From: Paenibacillus timonensis
GTDB taxonomy: Bacteria > Bacillota > Bacilli > Paenibacillales > Paenibacillaceae
Length of the DNA: 64,000 bases
Assembly: GCF_022427145.1 (NCBI RefSeq)
Contig: NZ_JAKSXN010000028.1
Location: 1-64,000 of the forward strand
Reading direction: 5' to 3'
Part shown: piece after piece, positions 1 to 8,184 of the stretch
Position numbering within the stretch: the stretch's first letter is position 1
Layout of the letters: each line of letters starts with the position of its first letter
Position numbers and translations under genes: made by a program
Notes under the pieces: model-generated
The model's database searches: none
What the model saw: the letters and a program-made list of their open reading frames with translations, nothing else
What the model was told of the DNA's origin: nothing

Positions 1-29
1 TTCGGATAGACGAAAGGAGCAGAGAAAAC

Positions 30-641
30 ATGATTGACCAATGGGTGCGGGAGGCGCTGGAGAACGAAGCCCACGCGCTGTATCTGACCAGCCAAAACGT
101 CAGCGAAGAATACGTGAAAGCCGTAGAGATGCTGAAAAACTGCACAGGCAAGGTCGTCGTAACGGGCATCGGCAAATCGGGCCACATCGGCAAAAAAATC
201 GCGGCTTCCTTATCCAGCACGGGGACGCCGGCATTTTTCGTCCATTCCGCCGAAGCGGTGCACGGCGACAGCGGGATGATCGAAAAGAAAGACGTGGTGA
301 TCCTGCTGTCCAATAGCGGCGAAACGGCGGAGGTGCTGAACGTGCTCGGCATCATCGAAAAAATCGGCTCGCCTTGCATCGCGATCACCAAAAACCAAAA
401 TTCCACGCTGGGCCGCCGTTGTAACGCAGTATTGTCCTACAACTACGAACGGGAAGCCGATCATCTCGGGCTGGCGCCGACCACGAGCGCCCTCCTGCAA
501 CTGGCCGTCGGCGACGCCTTGGTTGTTACGTTATGCAAAGTGAAAGGCTTCACCCAGGAAAGTTTCCATCTGTTTCACCCCGGAGGCAGCCTGGGCGACC
601 AGTTGTCCCGGAAGAACACCGGTTCGGACATCCATTCGTAA
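30..641 (+). CDS. SIS-domain sugar-phosphate isomerase, KpsF/arabinose-5-phosphate isomerase type, single domain
   Basis: The 203-residue product is one SIS domain. It carries GIGKSGHIG (46-54), the SNSGE loop (94-98), LGLAPTTS and the closing FHPGGSLG (182-189), all typical of KpsF/KdsD-type D-arabinose-5-phosphate isomerases, which interconvert arabinose 5-phosphate and ribulose 5-phosphate. Full KpsF/KdsD proteins are about 320 residues with two C-terminal CBS domains; those are absent, although the ORF ends cleanly. GAAAGGAG precedes the ATG. A PfkB kinase follows 14 bp downstream and a GH172 enzyme after that, so a catabolic role is more likely than lipopolysaccharide synthesis, which this kind of cell lacks. 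A 6-phospho-3-hexuloisomerase is a weaker alternative, because the KpsF signatures fit better. The operon probably begins left of the window. Confidence 0.88.
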   Translation: MIDQWVREALENEAHALYLTSQNVSEEYVKAVEMLKNCTGKVVVTGIGKSGHIGKKIAASLSSTGTPAFFVHSAEAVHGDSGMIEKKDVVILLSNSGETAEVLNVLGIIEKIGSPCIAITKNQNSTLGRRCNAVLSYNYEREADHLGLAPTTSALLQLAVGDALVVTLCKVKGFTQESFHLFHPGGSLGDQLSRKNTGSDIHS

Positions 642-655
642 GGAGGAGCGCAGGC

Positions 656-1573
656 ATGGGCATTATGGTGATCGGCAGCTTCATGATGGATCTCGTCATC
701 GGGGCCAACCGGGCTCCGGAAGGCGGGGAAACGATTATCGGCAACAGCTTCGACCGGTTCCCGGGGGGCAAGGGAGCCAACCAGGCGGTCGCGGCCGCCC
801 GGCTCGGCGCTTCGGTGGCGATGGCGGGCAAGCTCGGCAACGACCCGTTCGGCGAAGAGATGAGGGCGGTGCTGGAGCAGGAGGGGATCGATGTCGGCCA
901 TATCCTGACCGATGCGCATGCGCCGACCGGCGTCGGTTCAATCGTATTGGACGGCAACGGACAAAACCGCATTATCGTCGTCCCCGGAGCGAACCTTCAG
1001 TTTACGCCGGAGGAGACTCGGGAGCTGGAGCCGCTCATTCGAAACGCGCAAATGCTCGTGATGCAGCTGGAAATGGATATTTCCGTCATCGAGCAGGCCG
1101 CGGAGCTGGCCCGGAAGTATGGCGTGCCTTGCATCCTGAATCCGGCTCCCGCGCGGGCGTTGAGCGACGAGCTACTGCGCAAGGTCACTTATTTGACGCC
1201 AAACGAAAGCGAGCTGAGTCTGCTGACGGGCATACCTGCCGATTCGCTCGAAAACGTCCGGCGGGGCGCGCAGAGGCTGCTAGATCGCGGAGTCAGTTAC
1301 GTTATCGTGACGCTGGCGGAAAAAGGCGCGTTGATCGCCGGCCGCGACGGCTTTACGAGCGTGGAAGGCTTCCCGGTGAAGCCGGTCGATACGGTGGCGG
1401 CCGGCGACTCGTTTAACGGGGCTCTCGCCGTGGAGCTCTTGCGCGGCGCTTCGGTCCCGGAGGCCGTGCGGTATGCCAACGCGGTCGGCGCGTTGACCGT
1501 CACCCGGCGGGGGGCGATTCCTTCGCTGCCCCGCCGCGAGGAAGTGGAGGCTTTTCTCAAGAGCAGAACCTAG
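656..1573 (+). CDS. PfkB-family carbohydrate kinase, ribokinase-like
   Basis: This 305-residue kinase has the ribokinase N-terminal substrate signature GGKGANQAVAAARLG and the C-terminal catalytic PfkB motif DTVAAGDSF, whose Asp is the catalytic base. Family members phosphorylate a sugar hydroxyl with ATP in the cytoplasm. The ATG at 656 was chosen because AAGGAGG (640-646) sits just upstream and overlaps the stop of the isomerase; the frame is open further upstream but without a ribosome site. With an arabinose-5-phosphate-isomerase-like protein before it and a GH172 enzyme after it, the substrate could be D-arabinose or D-ribose rather than only ribose. That is inference; sequence alone does not fix sugar specificity in this family. 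Confidence 0.87.
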   Translation: MGIMVIGSFMMDLVIGANRAPEGGETIIGNSFDRFPGGKGANQAVAAARLGASVAMAGKLGNDPFGEEMRAVLEQEGIDVGHILTDAHAPTGVGSIVLDGNGQNRIIVVPGANLQFTPEETRELEPLIRNAQMLVMQLEMDISVIEQAAELARKYGVPCILNPAPARALSDELLRKVTYLTPNESELSLLTGIPADSLENVRRGAQRLLDRGVSYVIVTLAEKGALIAGRDGFTSVEGFPVKPVDTVAAGDSFNGALAVELLRGASVPEAVRYANAVGALTVTRRGAIPSLPRREEVEAFLKSRT

Positions 1574-1627
1574 CAACTTGGATGGCCGAATTCGGCTGAC
1601 AAAACCTATAAAGGCAGGGATCACAAC

Positions 1628-2737
1628 ATGGAGATCGTGCAAAACTTGTCTAGCCTCTCCCGCAGGCGCCAAGGCAAAAGCAAGCGGGCGTCCAGTTACG
1701 ACCGCTCGGGGGGCAACAAGGACTATTTCAGCATCAAACCGGGGGACAACGCCGAAATTTGCCGGATCTCCGGCGCGGGTTGCATCAAGCATATCTGGAT
1801 GACGATGGCGACCGACGCTCCGGTGGAGGAAACGTTCCTGCCGCGCAAAATCGTGCTGCGCATATATTGGGACGGCGAAACCGAACCCAGCGTGGAAGCG
1901 CCGATCGGCGATTTTTTCGGACTTGGCCATGGGATCACAAGAAACTACACCTCCGCTTGCCTGATGATGAGCCCGGAGGACGGAAAGGCGTTCGTCAGCT
2001 ATTTTCCGATGCCGTTCGCTTCCGGCGCGCGGATCACCGTGGAAAGCGAAGCGGAGCAGACGATCAAGTTTTATTTTTACGTCGATTACGAAGCGTATGA
2101 AAGCCTGCCGGCAGATGAACTGCGCTTTCATGCCAAATGGCATCGCGAATGCCCGACGGATGGGATTCCCGACAAGGACGTCGATAACGCGTTTTTTGAA
2201 TTCGGCGGCAAAAACACGACCGGGGACGGCAACTACGTCATCCTGGAAGCGCATGGCAAAGGCCATTACGTCGGTTGCAATTTGAACATCCACAACCTGC
2301 GGGAGACGCGGGAATGGAACTGGTACGGCGAAGGCGACGACATGATTTTTATCGACGGCGAGCCGTGGCCGCCTTCCCTGCACGGAACGGGTACCGAAGA
2401 TTACTTCAATACAGCCTGGTGCCCGCAGCAGGAAGTCTGCACGCCGTACCACGGCATCATCCTTGGCGGAGGACCCAACTGGAGCGGGAAAATCTCCGTG
2501 TACCGCTACCATATTCAAGACCCGGTCATGTTCGACGAAAGCATCAAAGTGACGATCGAGCACGGGCACAACAACCACCGCAGCGACGATCTCTCGTCCA
2601 CGGCCTATTGGTACCAGTCCGAGCCGCATTTGCCGTTTGCGCCTTTGCCGAAGGTGAACGACCGCATGCCGCTGCCGGACATCCTGCCGTTCGACGAGGA
2701 ATCAAACCGACAGCAATTTGCGCACCAAAATCCGTAA
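1628..2737 (+). CDS. GH172 / DUF2961 family glycoside hydrolase-like enzyme
   Basis: The 369-residue protein matches DUF2961, now classified as GH172. Known members act on furanosides: alpha-D-fructofuranosyl linkages in difructose dianhydride enzymes and D-arabinofuranosyl linkages in arabinan-degrading enzymes. The two expected carboxylates are visible: E235 in WYGEGDDM and E257 in GTGTEDYF. No signal peptide is present (the N-terminus is SLSRRRQGKSKR), so substrate would be cleaved after uptake. The ATG follows AAAGGCAGGGATCACAAC. It is third in the operon after the isomerase and kinase genes, and a strong terminator follows. D-fructofuranosides are an equally valid substrate class; the neighbouring isomerase tips the balance to D-arabinofuranosides. 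Confidence 0.88.
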   Translation: MEIVQNLSSLSRRRQGKSKRASSYDRSGGNKDYFSIKPGDNAEICRISGAGCIKHIWMTMATDAPVEETFLPRKIVLRIYWDGETEPSVEAPIGDFFGLGHGITRNYTSACLMMSPEDGKAFVSYFPMPFASGARITVESEAEQTIKFYFYVDYEAYESLPADELRFHAKWHRECPTDGIPDKDVDNAFFEFGGKNTTGDGNYVILEAHGKGHYVGCNLNIHNLRETREWNWYGEGDDMIFIDGEPWPPSLHGTGTEDYFNTAWCPQQEVCTPYHGIILGGGPNWSGKISVYRYHIQDPVMFDESIKVTIEHGHNNHRSDDLSSTAYWYQSEPHLPFAPLPKVNDRMPLPDILPFDEESNRQQFAHQNP

Positions 2738-2742
2738 GCACA

Positions 2743-2773
2743 GCGGCCATCCGTCAGGGATGGCCGCTTGTTT
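2743..2773 (+). terminator. Rho-independent terminator of the sugar operon
   Basis: A perfect 10-bp stem (GCGGCCATCC at 2743-2752 with GGATGGCCGC at 2758-2767) has a 5-nt loop and is followed by TTGTTT, six bases after the GH172 stop codon. Confidence 0.85.
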
Positions 2774-2786
2774 GCGCAACCGTCGA

Positions 2787-2815
2787 TTGCTTCGATGAGG
2801 GTTCTATTCTAAAAT
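2787..2815 (+). promoter_or_regulatory. Promoter of the LacI-family gene
   Basis: TTGCTT (2787-2792), a 17-bp spacer and TAAAAT (2810-2815) make a sigma-A-like promoter between the operon terminator and the regulator's TTG start at 2860. Confidence 0.5.
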
Positions 2816-2859
2816 ATGGTATAGATAATGGTAGCGATTTCAAAGAATGGGATGATCAT

Positions 2860-3894
2860 TTGGCGACAATTTACGATATCGCGGAGAAACTGGGCGTCTC
2901 CCCGTCCACCGTTTCACGCGCGTTGTCCGGCCGCGGATACTGCAAGGAAGAAACCCGGAAGCGGATCATACAGGCGGCGGAGGAATTGGATTATGCCCCC
3001 GACCAATCCGCCAAAATGCTGAAAACACGGGTATCGAACAAAGTATTGTTTACGGTTCCGGATATGTGCAACCCTTTTTATTTCGATATGATCCAGGGCA
3101 TCAACGATGTACTGGACCCGTACGGATATTTGCTGATCCTGATGGACACGAAAAACCGGCTCGAAGAAGAGAAACGGGCGATCCAATTGCTGCGGGAAAA
3201 ATACGCCGACGGCATGATCATGGTTTCCTTCGATTTTTGCGAGGAGAATATCGGTTTGCTGAACCGTCTGCATGCGCCGGTCGTACTGACGAACCAATAC
3301 GTTTCGCCCGCCGGGAAAGACCGTTTCCATTATGTCTGGGTCGACACGCAGCTGGGGATCAAAGACGTGGTGCGCCACTTCACGAGCCAGGGCATCCGCC
3401 GCATCGGGTATGTTGGCGGCCGTTTGCAAGAGCAAACCGGCCGGGAACGCTACGAAGGTTACCGCGAGGGACTCCAGGAGGCGGGTCTACCGCTGTGCGC
3501 CGATTGGATTCGAGAAAGCGACTATACGGAACAAGGCGGTTATTTGGCTGGCCTGTCCCTGCTGAACGGCAGCCATCCGCCTCCGGAGGCCGTTGCCTGC
3601 GCCAATGACCTGATGGCCTACGGCTTCTTGCGCGCCTGCGAAGAGAAACGGATTCGCGTCCCTGAAGACCTGCTGCTCGCCGGGATGGATAATTTGAGCC
3701 TCTCTGCCCGCACTTCCCCTAAATTAACGTCGGTTTCCCTCCGGGCGGAGGAAATCGGACGGACGGCGGCGCAAATGCTGGTTCACCGGATGAACGGGGA
3801 CAATCGGCCCATCGAGAACGAACATTTGCGGCCCAAACTCGTCGTTCGTGAATCGAGTGTAAAGCCGGCAGGCTTCGGGAAGAGAGAAACCTGA
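2860..3894 (+). CDS. LacI/GalR-family transcriptional regulator
   Basis: The 344-residue product begins with a LacI helix-turn-helix (TIYDIAEKLGVSPSTVSRAL) and continues into a periplasmic-binding-protein-like effector domain (NPFYFDMIQGI, ACANDLMAYG near the C-terminus). The start is taken as TTG at 2860, because LacI proteins begin one or two residues before TIYDIA; the open frame extends far upstream but only as a shadow of the GH172 gene. It has its own promoter and lies directly behind the sugar operon, so it probably represses that operon in response to a sugar or sugar phosphate. Length is normal for the family. Confidence 0.88.
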   Translation: MATIYDIAEKLGVSPSTVSRALSGRGYCKEETRKRIIQAAEELDYAPDQSAKMLKTRVSNKVLFTVPDMCNPFYFDMIQGINDVLDPYGYLLILMDTKNRLEEEKRAIQLLREKYADGMIMVSFDFCEENIGLLNRLHAPVVLTNQYVSPAGKDRFHYVWVDTQLGIKDVVRHFTSQGIRRIGYVGGRLQEQTGRERYEGYREGLQEAGLPLCADWIRESDYTEQGGYLAGLSLLNGSHPPPEAVACANDLMAYGFLRACEEKRIRVPEDLLLAGMDNLSLSARTSPKLTSVSLRAEEIGRTAAQMLVHRMNGDNRPIENEHLRPKLVVRESSVKPAGFGKRET

Positions 3895-3904
3895 TATAAC
3901 GGAA

Positions 3905-3960
3905 AAAAAGTCCGCTATTTCGGCCATTTTACTTCATTAGCCGAGAATAGCGGACTTTTT
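3905..3960. terminator. Bidirectional terminator hairpin
   Basis: A 15-bp perfect stem AAAAAGTCCGCTATT (3905-3919) / AATAGCGGACTTTTT (3946-3960) encloses a second small stem TCGGC/GCCGA. A- and T-runs on the two sides suit both converging genes, the LacI gene and the LTA synthase. Confidence 0.8.
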
Positions 3961-4114
3961 GGGCTCTATTTGACGGCAAATACGTCCATTAAGCGGGGAT
4001 TTTGCCGCTCGACCACCCCCATAACGCCAAAAAATGGCGCTATTTTGCGGGGCGATCAACGATTGGGCGAAATAACGCCCTATTTTACCGCTATCCCGCA
4101 GCCTGCTCTCGTCC
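3961..4114. repeat. Intergenic short palindromic repeats
   Basis: The gap holds tandem small palindromes built on a 'CGCTATTTTGCG' theme, including GGGCG/CGCCC (4065-4069/4076-4080) followed by TATTTT. They look like dispersed non-coding repeats of Paenibacillus-type genomes; no gene is seen. Confidence 0.4.
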
Positions 4115-6163
4115 TCACCGCCCCGCTCCTTGAGCCTCCTTGCGGAAGTCCGCAATCAAATCGGAAGCGATGAGTTCGTCCGAGATCCGCAGGCGCTTCT
4201 TCGCTTCCTCGTGCGGCGCACGGCACGGCTCGATCTCGCCGGGCTTGCGGCTGGCCAAATCGTAACAGGTGCCGTTGGCGAACAGGTTGTCGGCGGACGG
4301 GATGTAATACAGCTCGCTGTCCGTAAAAGCCCCGGAACGTAAAACGACTAGTCGATCCGCAGCGCGATCGGACCCGGTGGCGGCAAACAGGTTGTTGCCC
4401 ATCAGGTAGTAAGAATCCGTGGCGATGCCCAGCAAATGCAGCAGCGACGGCGTCAGATCAAGCTGTCCGGCAGGTTCCGAATCGACGCCGGCATGTTTGC
4501 CGTCCGGCAGGTGAATGAGCAGCGGCACCTGATTCAGGATCTGGTGCATGTCGAGATCGCTCAGCGTTTTGCCCAGGAACTGCTCATATACCGCTTTATC
4601 GGTGATCGAATTGTCGTGGTCCCCGTAAAACGCCAAAATCGTATGATCCCACAAGCCTTCCCGCTTCAAGCCCTCTACGAACTCCCCAAGCGCGGCGTCC
4701 ACGTAATGCACGGCCTGCAAATAATCGCCGAAGATGGTGCCTTTAAACTCGCCGGTGTCCAGCTCCTGCACGGAAGCCGGCAGCGAATACGGATGATGGC
4801 TGGATAATGTGATTAGGAAGGAATAGAAGGGCTGCTTCTCCTGAGCCATTACCTCTAACGACTGCTTGAAAAAAGATTTGTCTCCCAGCGACCAGCCCAG
4901 GGGCTCGTCCATCTGGAAGTCTTTTTTGCTGTAAAATCGGTCGTAACCCATCGCTTGGTACATATTGTTACGGTTCCAGAAGCTGCCTTCGTAGGCATGA
5001 AAAGCCTCGGCAGTATAACCGCCCTGCGTCTTCAGGATCTGCGGTAGCACGTCGAACGTATGATTCGGATAGCGGACCGCGACCGACCCCGTCGGCAGGG
5101 GATGCAGCGAGCTATTCGAGGCGAAATCCGCGTCGGAGGTTCGCCCCTGACCCGTTTGATGGTAGTAGTTTGAAAAGTATAGGCTTTCGTCCATCAGCTT
5201 ATTGAAATTCGGCGTGATTTCTTGGCCGCCGATTTGTTTGCCGATCATGAAGTTCATGAAAGCCTCGGCCTGGATGACGATGACATTGCTCCCGGCATAT
5301 GCGCCAAACAGGTCATTATCCGCTTGGCGGCGCTGGCTGGCTTCGTCGAACCACTGCCGGATCTCGTCCTTCTCCTTGGCGCTGACGGTTTGGCCCCCTC
5401 CGAGATGTTCCTTGAGGTAGCGGCTGGCGTCATAGTAATGGAAGCCAAGCAAGCCGGTCACGTTGTATAAGGAGACGTTCCACCAGTTGTTCTCGAACAG
5501 TCCCACCGCCCAGGTTTGAGTATAGAAACGGATCGGCCCCATCGTTAATGCAAAGCCGAGCAGAAATACGCCAATCCCGGTGAACAGGCGCCCGAATCGC
5601 CGCCCGCCGCTTCTCCGGTTTCCCGAGCCGAAGGTAACGGGGGAGAAGGAACCGCTCCCCATGGAATAAGCGGAGGAGCCGTTGCCGAAGGAGCCGTGAA
5701 GCCGATCTTTCCGGCGGCTTCCACTCCCACGCGTCAAACGCAGCCCCATTTTCACTGCGGCCCAGGCGGCCCAATCGGCGATCAGCCACAAATCGGCGGG
5801 GTGGATCAGTCCGCGGATGCTGTCGCCGAGCTCCCCGACTTGTCCGGCTTGCAGCAGCACGGGCACCGTCAGAAAATCGCCGAAATACCGGTAATAGACC
5901 AAATCGGCGAAGATCAACGCCGTGAGCAGCACGTTCAGCACGCCTAAGGCGATTCCTCTTCCGCGCGAGGGCAGCCATAACGTCCAGAACGATACCAGCA
6001 TGACGGAACCGATGGCGATCAAATCGTCCAGCAGGTTCATGTCGATATAGCGGGCGTGCAGGTTACTATGGAGGATGGCAAGTTTCATGAAAATAGCGGC
6101 AACAAATAAAATATAGACGATATGGCGGCCGCTAAAGCCGCGGTTCGACGTCAAACGCAACAT
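4115..6163 (-). CDS. LTA synthase family membrane sulfatase-fold protein
   Basis: The 682-residue protein has five predicted membrane helices (about 13-31, 45-64, 72-90, 121-140, 192-209) and an extracellular alkaline-phosphatase/sulfatase-fold domain. The LtaS catalytic set is present: E300 in VIVIQAEAF, nucleophile T342 in GQGRTSDAD, and D515-H516 in YGDHDN. LtaS polymerises glycerol phosphate from phosphatidylglycerol onto a glycolipid at the outer membrane face. An unusual Gly/Ser/Arg-rich loop of about 45 residues (144-188) separates helices 4 and 5. It is transcribed alone, against the LacI gene. It could be a primase or a YvgJ/YqgS-like paralogue rather than the main synthase; sequence does not decide. 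Confidence 0.9.
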   Translation of the reverse strand: MLRLTSNRGFSGRHIVYILFVAAIFMKLAILHSNLHARYIDMNLLDDLIAIGSVMLVSFWTLWLPSRGRGIALGVLNVLLTALIFADLVYYRYFGDFLTVPVLLQAGQVGELGDSIRGLIHPADLWLIADWAAWAAVKMGLRLTRGSGSRRKDRLHGSFGNGSSAYSMGSGSFSPVTFGSGNRRSGGRRFGRLFTGIGVFLLGFALTMGPIRFYTQTWAVGLFENNWWNVSLYNVTGLLGFHYYDASRYLKEHLGGGQTVSAKEKDEIRQWFDEASQRRQADNDLFGAYAGSNVIVIQAEAFMNFMIGKQIGGQEITPNFNKLMDESLYFSNYYHQTGQGRTSDADFASNSSLHPLPTGSVAVRYPNHTFDVLPQILKTQGGYTAEAFHAYEGSFWNRNNMYQAMGYDRFYSKKDFQMDEPLGWSLGDKSFFKQSLEVMAQEKQPFYSFLITLSSHHPYSLPASVQELDTGEFKGTIFGDYLQAVHYVDAALGEFVEGLKREGLWDHTILAFYGDHDNSITDKAVYEQFLGKTLSDLDMHQILNQVPLLIHLPDGKHAGVDSEPAGQLDLTPSLLHLLGIATDSYYLMGNNLFAATGSDRAADRLVVLRSGAFTDSELYYIPSADNLFANGTCYDLASRKPGEIEPCRAPHEEAKKRLRISDELIASDLIADFRKEAQGAGR

Positions 6164-6220
6164 ATCGGATCGTCAGTCCTTTCCTTGCAAGTGTAAAAAG
6201 GGAGAACCCTCCCCCCACGG

Positions 6221-7366
6221 CTAATGGCGCGGAGGAAGGGGCCCGAGGTACTGCAAATATTGGCATTCGATGCGTCCGTTGAACAGCTTGCGCCGCTTGT
6301 CCGCTTTACGCTGGAAGTCGTGCTCGAACTGCTTGGTCGGAGTGAGCGCGAAGAAGGACCATGTCGGAAGCCCGGCCATCACTCGCCCGAGCTGGGCGAT
6401 CAGCTTGCGGACTTCCTTCTCTTCGCCGATCCGCTCCCCGTAGGGCGGGTTCGTGATCATGACGCCGTAATCGCCTTGCGGCTGGATTCTCACCGCAGGC
6501 AAGCAGGTGAACTGGATTTCGTTCGCCAGGCCGGCGCTTTTGGCCGCCGCCTTGGCGATCTCGATCGCCTCCGGATCGATGTCGCTGCCGGCGATGTGGA
6601 GCGGCACATCGTCCCGCACCGCGTCGATCGCCTCGTCGCGCGCCTGCTGCCACAGTTCCTCCGGCACGACCGGCCAGCGCTCGGCGTTAAACGTGCGCCG
6701 CAGGCCCGGTGCGATGTTCCAGGCGATCATCGCGGCCTCGATCGGCAGCGTGCCCGATCCACAGCATGGATCGTAGAAGGGACGCGCCGGGTTTTGGTTC
6801 CAGCGGCTCAGCAGGATCATCGCCGCCGCCATCGTCTCCTTCAGCGGCGCTTCCGTTGCGTGCTTGCGGTAGCCGCGTTTGTGCAGCGCCGGGCCGGTGG
6901 TGTCGAGCGTCAACAACGCTTTATCGTTCAGCAAAATCACTTCGATAACGTAACGCGGTCCGGTTTCTTCAAACCACTCCGTATGATACGCTTGCTGCAG
7001 CTTGTCGACGATCGCCTTCTTGACGATCCCCTGGCAAGCCGGTACGCTGCTGAGCTGCGATTTGTGGGAGCGGCCTTCCACGGGGAATTCCCCGTTAACC
7101 GGAATAAAGTCCTGCCAAGGCAGCGCTTTGGTGCCCTCGAACAGCTCGTCGAAGGTGACGGCGGTAAACTCGCCCATTTTGATGAGCACCCGGTCTGAGG
7201 TTCTCAGCCACAAGTTGCATCGGCAGATGTCGATCAAATCTCCGGAAAAATGAACCCTCCCATTTTCCACGACCGTGTCTTCATAACCTAATTCTTTTAA
7301 TTCGCGCGCCACCACGGCTTCGAGGCCCATTGGGGCGGTTGCGATCAATTGCAAAGGTCCAGCCAT
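6221..7366 (-). CDS. THUMP-domain class I SAM-dependent rRNA methyltransferase (RlmL/YpsC-like)
   Basis: The product (381 residues from this start) has an N-terminal THUMP region (about 1-165) and a Rossmann methyltransferase domain with FYDPCCGSGTLPIEAAM and the catalytic TNPPYGER motif of N2-guanine methyltransferases. Homologues such as B. subtilis YpsC and the N-terminal half of E. coli RlmL methylate 23S rRNA. I chose ATG at 7366, giving MAGPLQLIATAPMGLE, because the family starts a few residues before LIATAPMGLE; the frame is open to a TTG at 7441, which has no clear ribosome site. The ribosome site for 7366 is also weak, so the start is uncertain. The substrate base is inferred from family. 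Confidence 0.85.
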   Translation of the reverse strand: MAGPLQLIATAPMGLEAVVARELKELGYEDTVVENGRVHFSGDLIDICRCNLWLRTSDRVLIKMGEFTAVTFDELFEGTKALPWQDFIPVNGEFPVEGRSHKSQLSSVPACQGIVKKAIVDKLQQAYHTEWFEETGPRYVIEVILLNDKALLTLDTTGPALHKRGYRKHATEAPLKETMAAAMILLSRWNQNPARPFYDPCCGSGTLPIEAAMIAWNIAPGLRRTFNAERWPVVPEELWQQARDEAIDAVRDDVPLHIAGSDIDPEAIEIAKAAAKSAGLANEIQFTCLPAVRIQPQGDYGVMITNPPYGERIGEEKEVRKLIAQLGRVMAGLPTWSFFALTPTKQFEHDFQRKADKRRKLFNGRIECQYLQYLGPLPPRH

Positions 7367-7498
7367 AGGTAAGTCAATCACTCCAGCTTCACTTAGACTT
7401 GTGAGAATAACGGAAAAACCATACAATTCAGTATAGGCCAATGTCCTGCAAGTTACAAACGGTTCTTAACTAAGGAATGATCGGATGAAAGGAAGATC

Positions 7499-8131
7499 GT
7501 GATGCTGACGCCGGAACAATACGGTGATGGACTATATGACAAGGACGAGGTGCTGGAGCGGGTGACCCAATCCATCGCGGACAGCGGGATGCGCGACGTT
7601 TCGATCGCGCCGGGGTACGGGCGGCTGCTGACGCTGCTGGTCAAGCTGGCCGGAGCCAAAGCCGTGCTGGAAATCGGTGCGCTGGGCGGGTACAGCGGCA
7701 TCTGCCTGGCGCGGGGATTGCCTGCGGACGGGCGGCTCCTATCGCTGGAGCTGAAGGAGGAGAACGCCGAGCTGGCACGGGCCAACTTGCGCGAGGCCGG
7801 ATTCGGGCAGGTTGCGGAGTATAGGGTCGGACCTGCGCTCGACAGCTTGCAAACCCTGGAACGACGGGGGGAGCGATTTGATTTCTTTTTTATCGATGCG
7901 GACAAGGAAAACTACCCCAACTATCTCGAATATGCTATCAAGTTAGCAAAACCGGGGGCGCTGATTGCCGGGGACAATATCCTGCTGCGCGGCCGGACGC
8001 TAAACGAGGACAAGAACGGGCCGTCGGTGCAGGCGATGCGCAGGTTCAACGAGACGATTGCCCGGGACGAGCGGTTGATCAGTACGCTGCTGCCGGCGTA
8101 TGACGGGCTGGCGCTGGCGATGGTGAAATAA
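7499..8131 (+). CDS. SAM-dependent O-methyltransferase (COG4122, YrrM-like)
   Basis: The 210-residue protein fits the caffeoyl-CoA/catechol O-methyltransferase family: VLEIGALGGYSGICLARGL is the SAM-binding motif I, DFFFIDADKENYPNYLEYA carries the metal-binding Asp, and AGDNILLRGRT the second metal-ligand region. Start is GTG 7499 or the adjacent ATG 7502, both behind GAAAGGAAG. It stands alone with its own terminator. In B. subtilis the related YrrM acts as TrmR, an mcmo5U34 tRNA methyltransferase; the same role is plausible here but not shown by this sequence. Confidence 0.85.
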   Translation: MMLTPEQYGDGLYDKDEVLERVTQSIADSGMRDVSIAPGYGRLLTLLVKLAGAKAVLEIGALGGYSGICLARGLPADGRLLSLELKEENAELARANLREAGFGQVAEYRVGPALDSLQTLERRGERFDFFFIDADKENYPNYLEYAIKLAKPGALIAGDNILLRGRTLNEDKNGPSVQAMRRFNETIARDERLISTLLPAYDGLALAMVK

Positions 8132-8134
8132 ACA

Positions 8135-8172
8135 AAGACGGGTCATTTGACAAGAATCAAATGGCCCGTCTT
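8135..8172. terminator. Bidirectional terminator
   Basis: A 16-bp stem with one G-U pair (8135-8150 / 8157-8172) and a 6-nt loop, AA-start and TT-end, lies between the converging O-methyltransferase and ABC permease genes. Confidence 0.75.
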
Positions 8173-8184
8173 ATTCATTGACGG

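Noticed and set aside
1280-2629. A 449-codon open frame on the minus strand.
   Set aside because: It lies antisense to the ribokinase and GH172 genes, its composition follows their third-position bias, and it has no domain or ribosome site.
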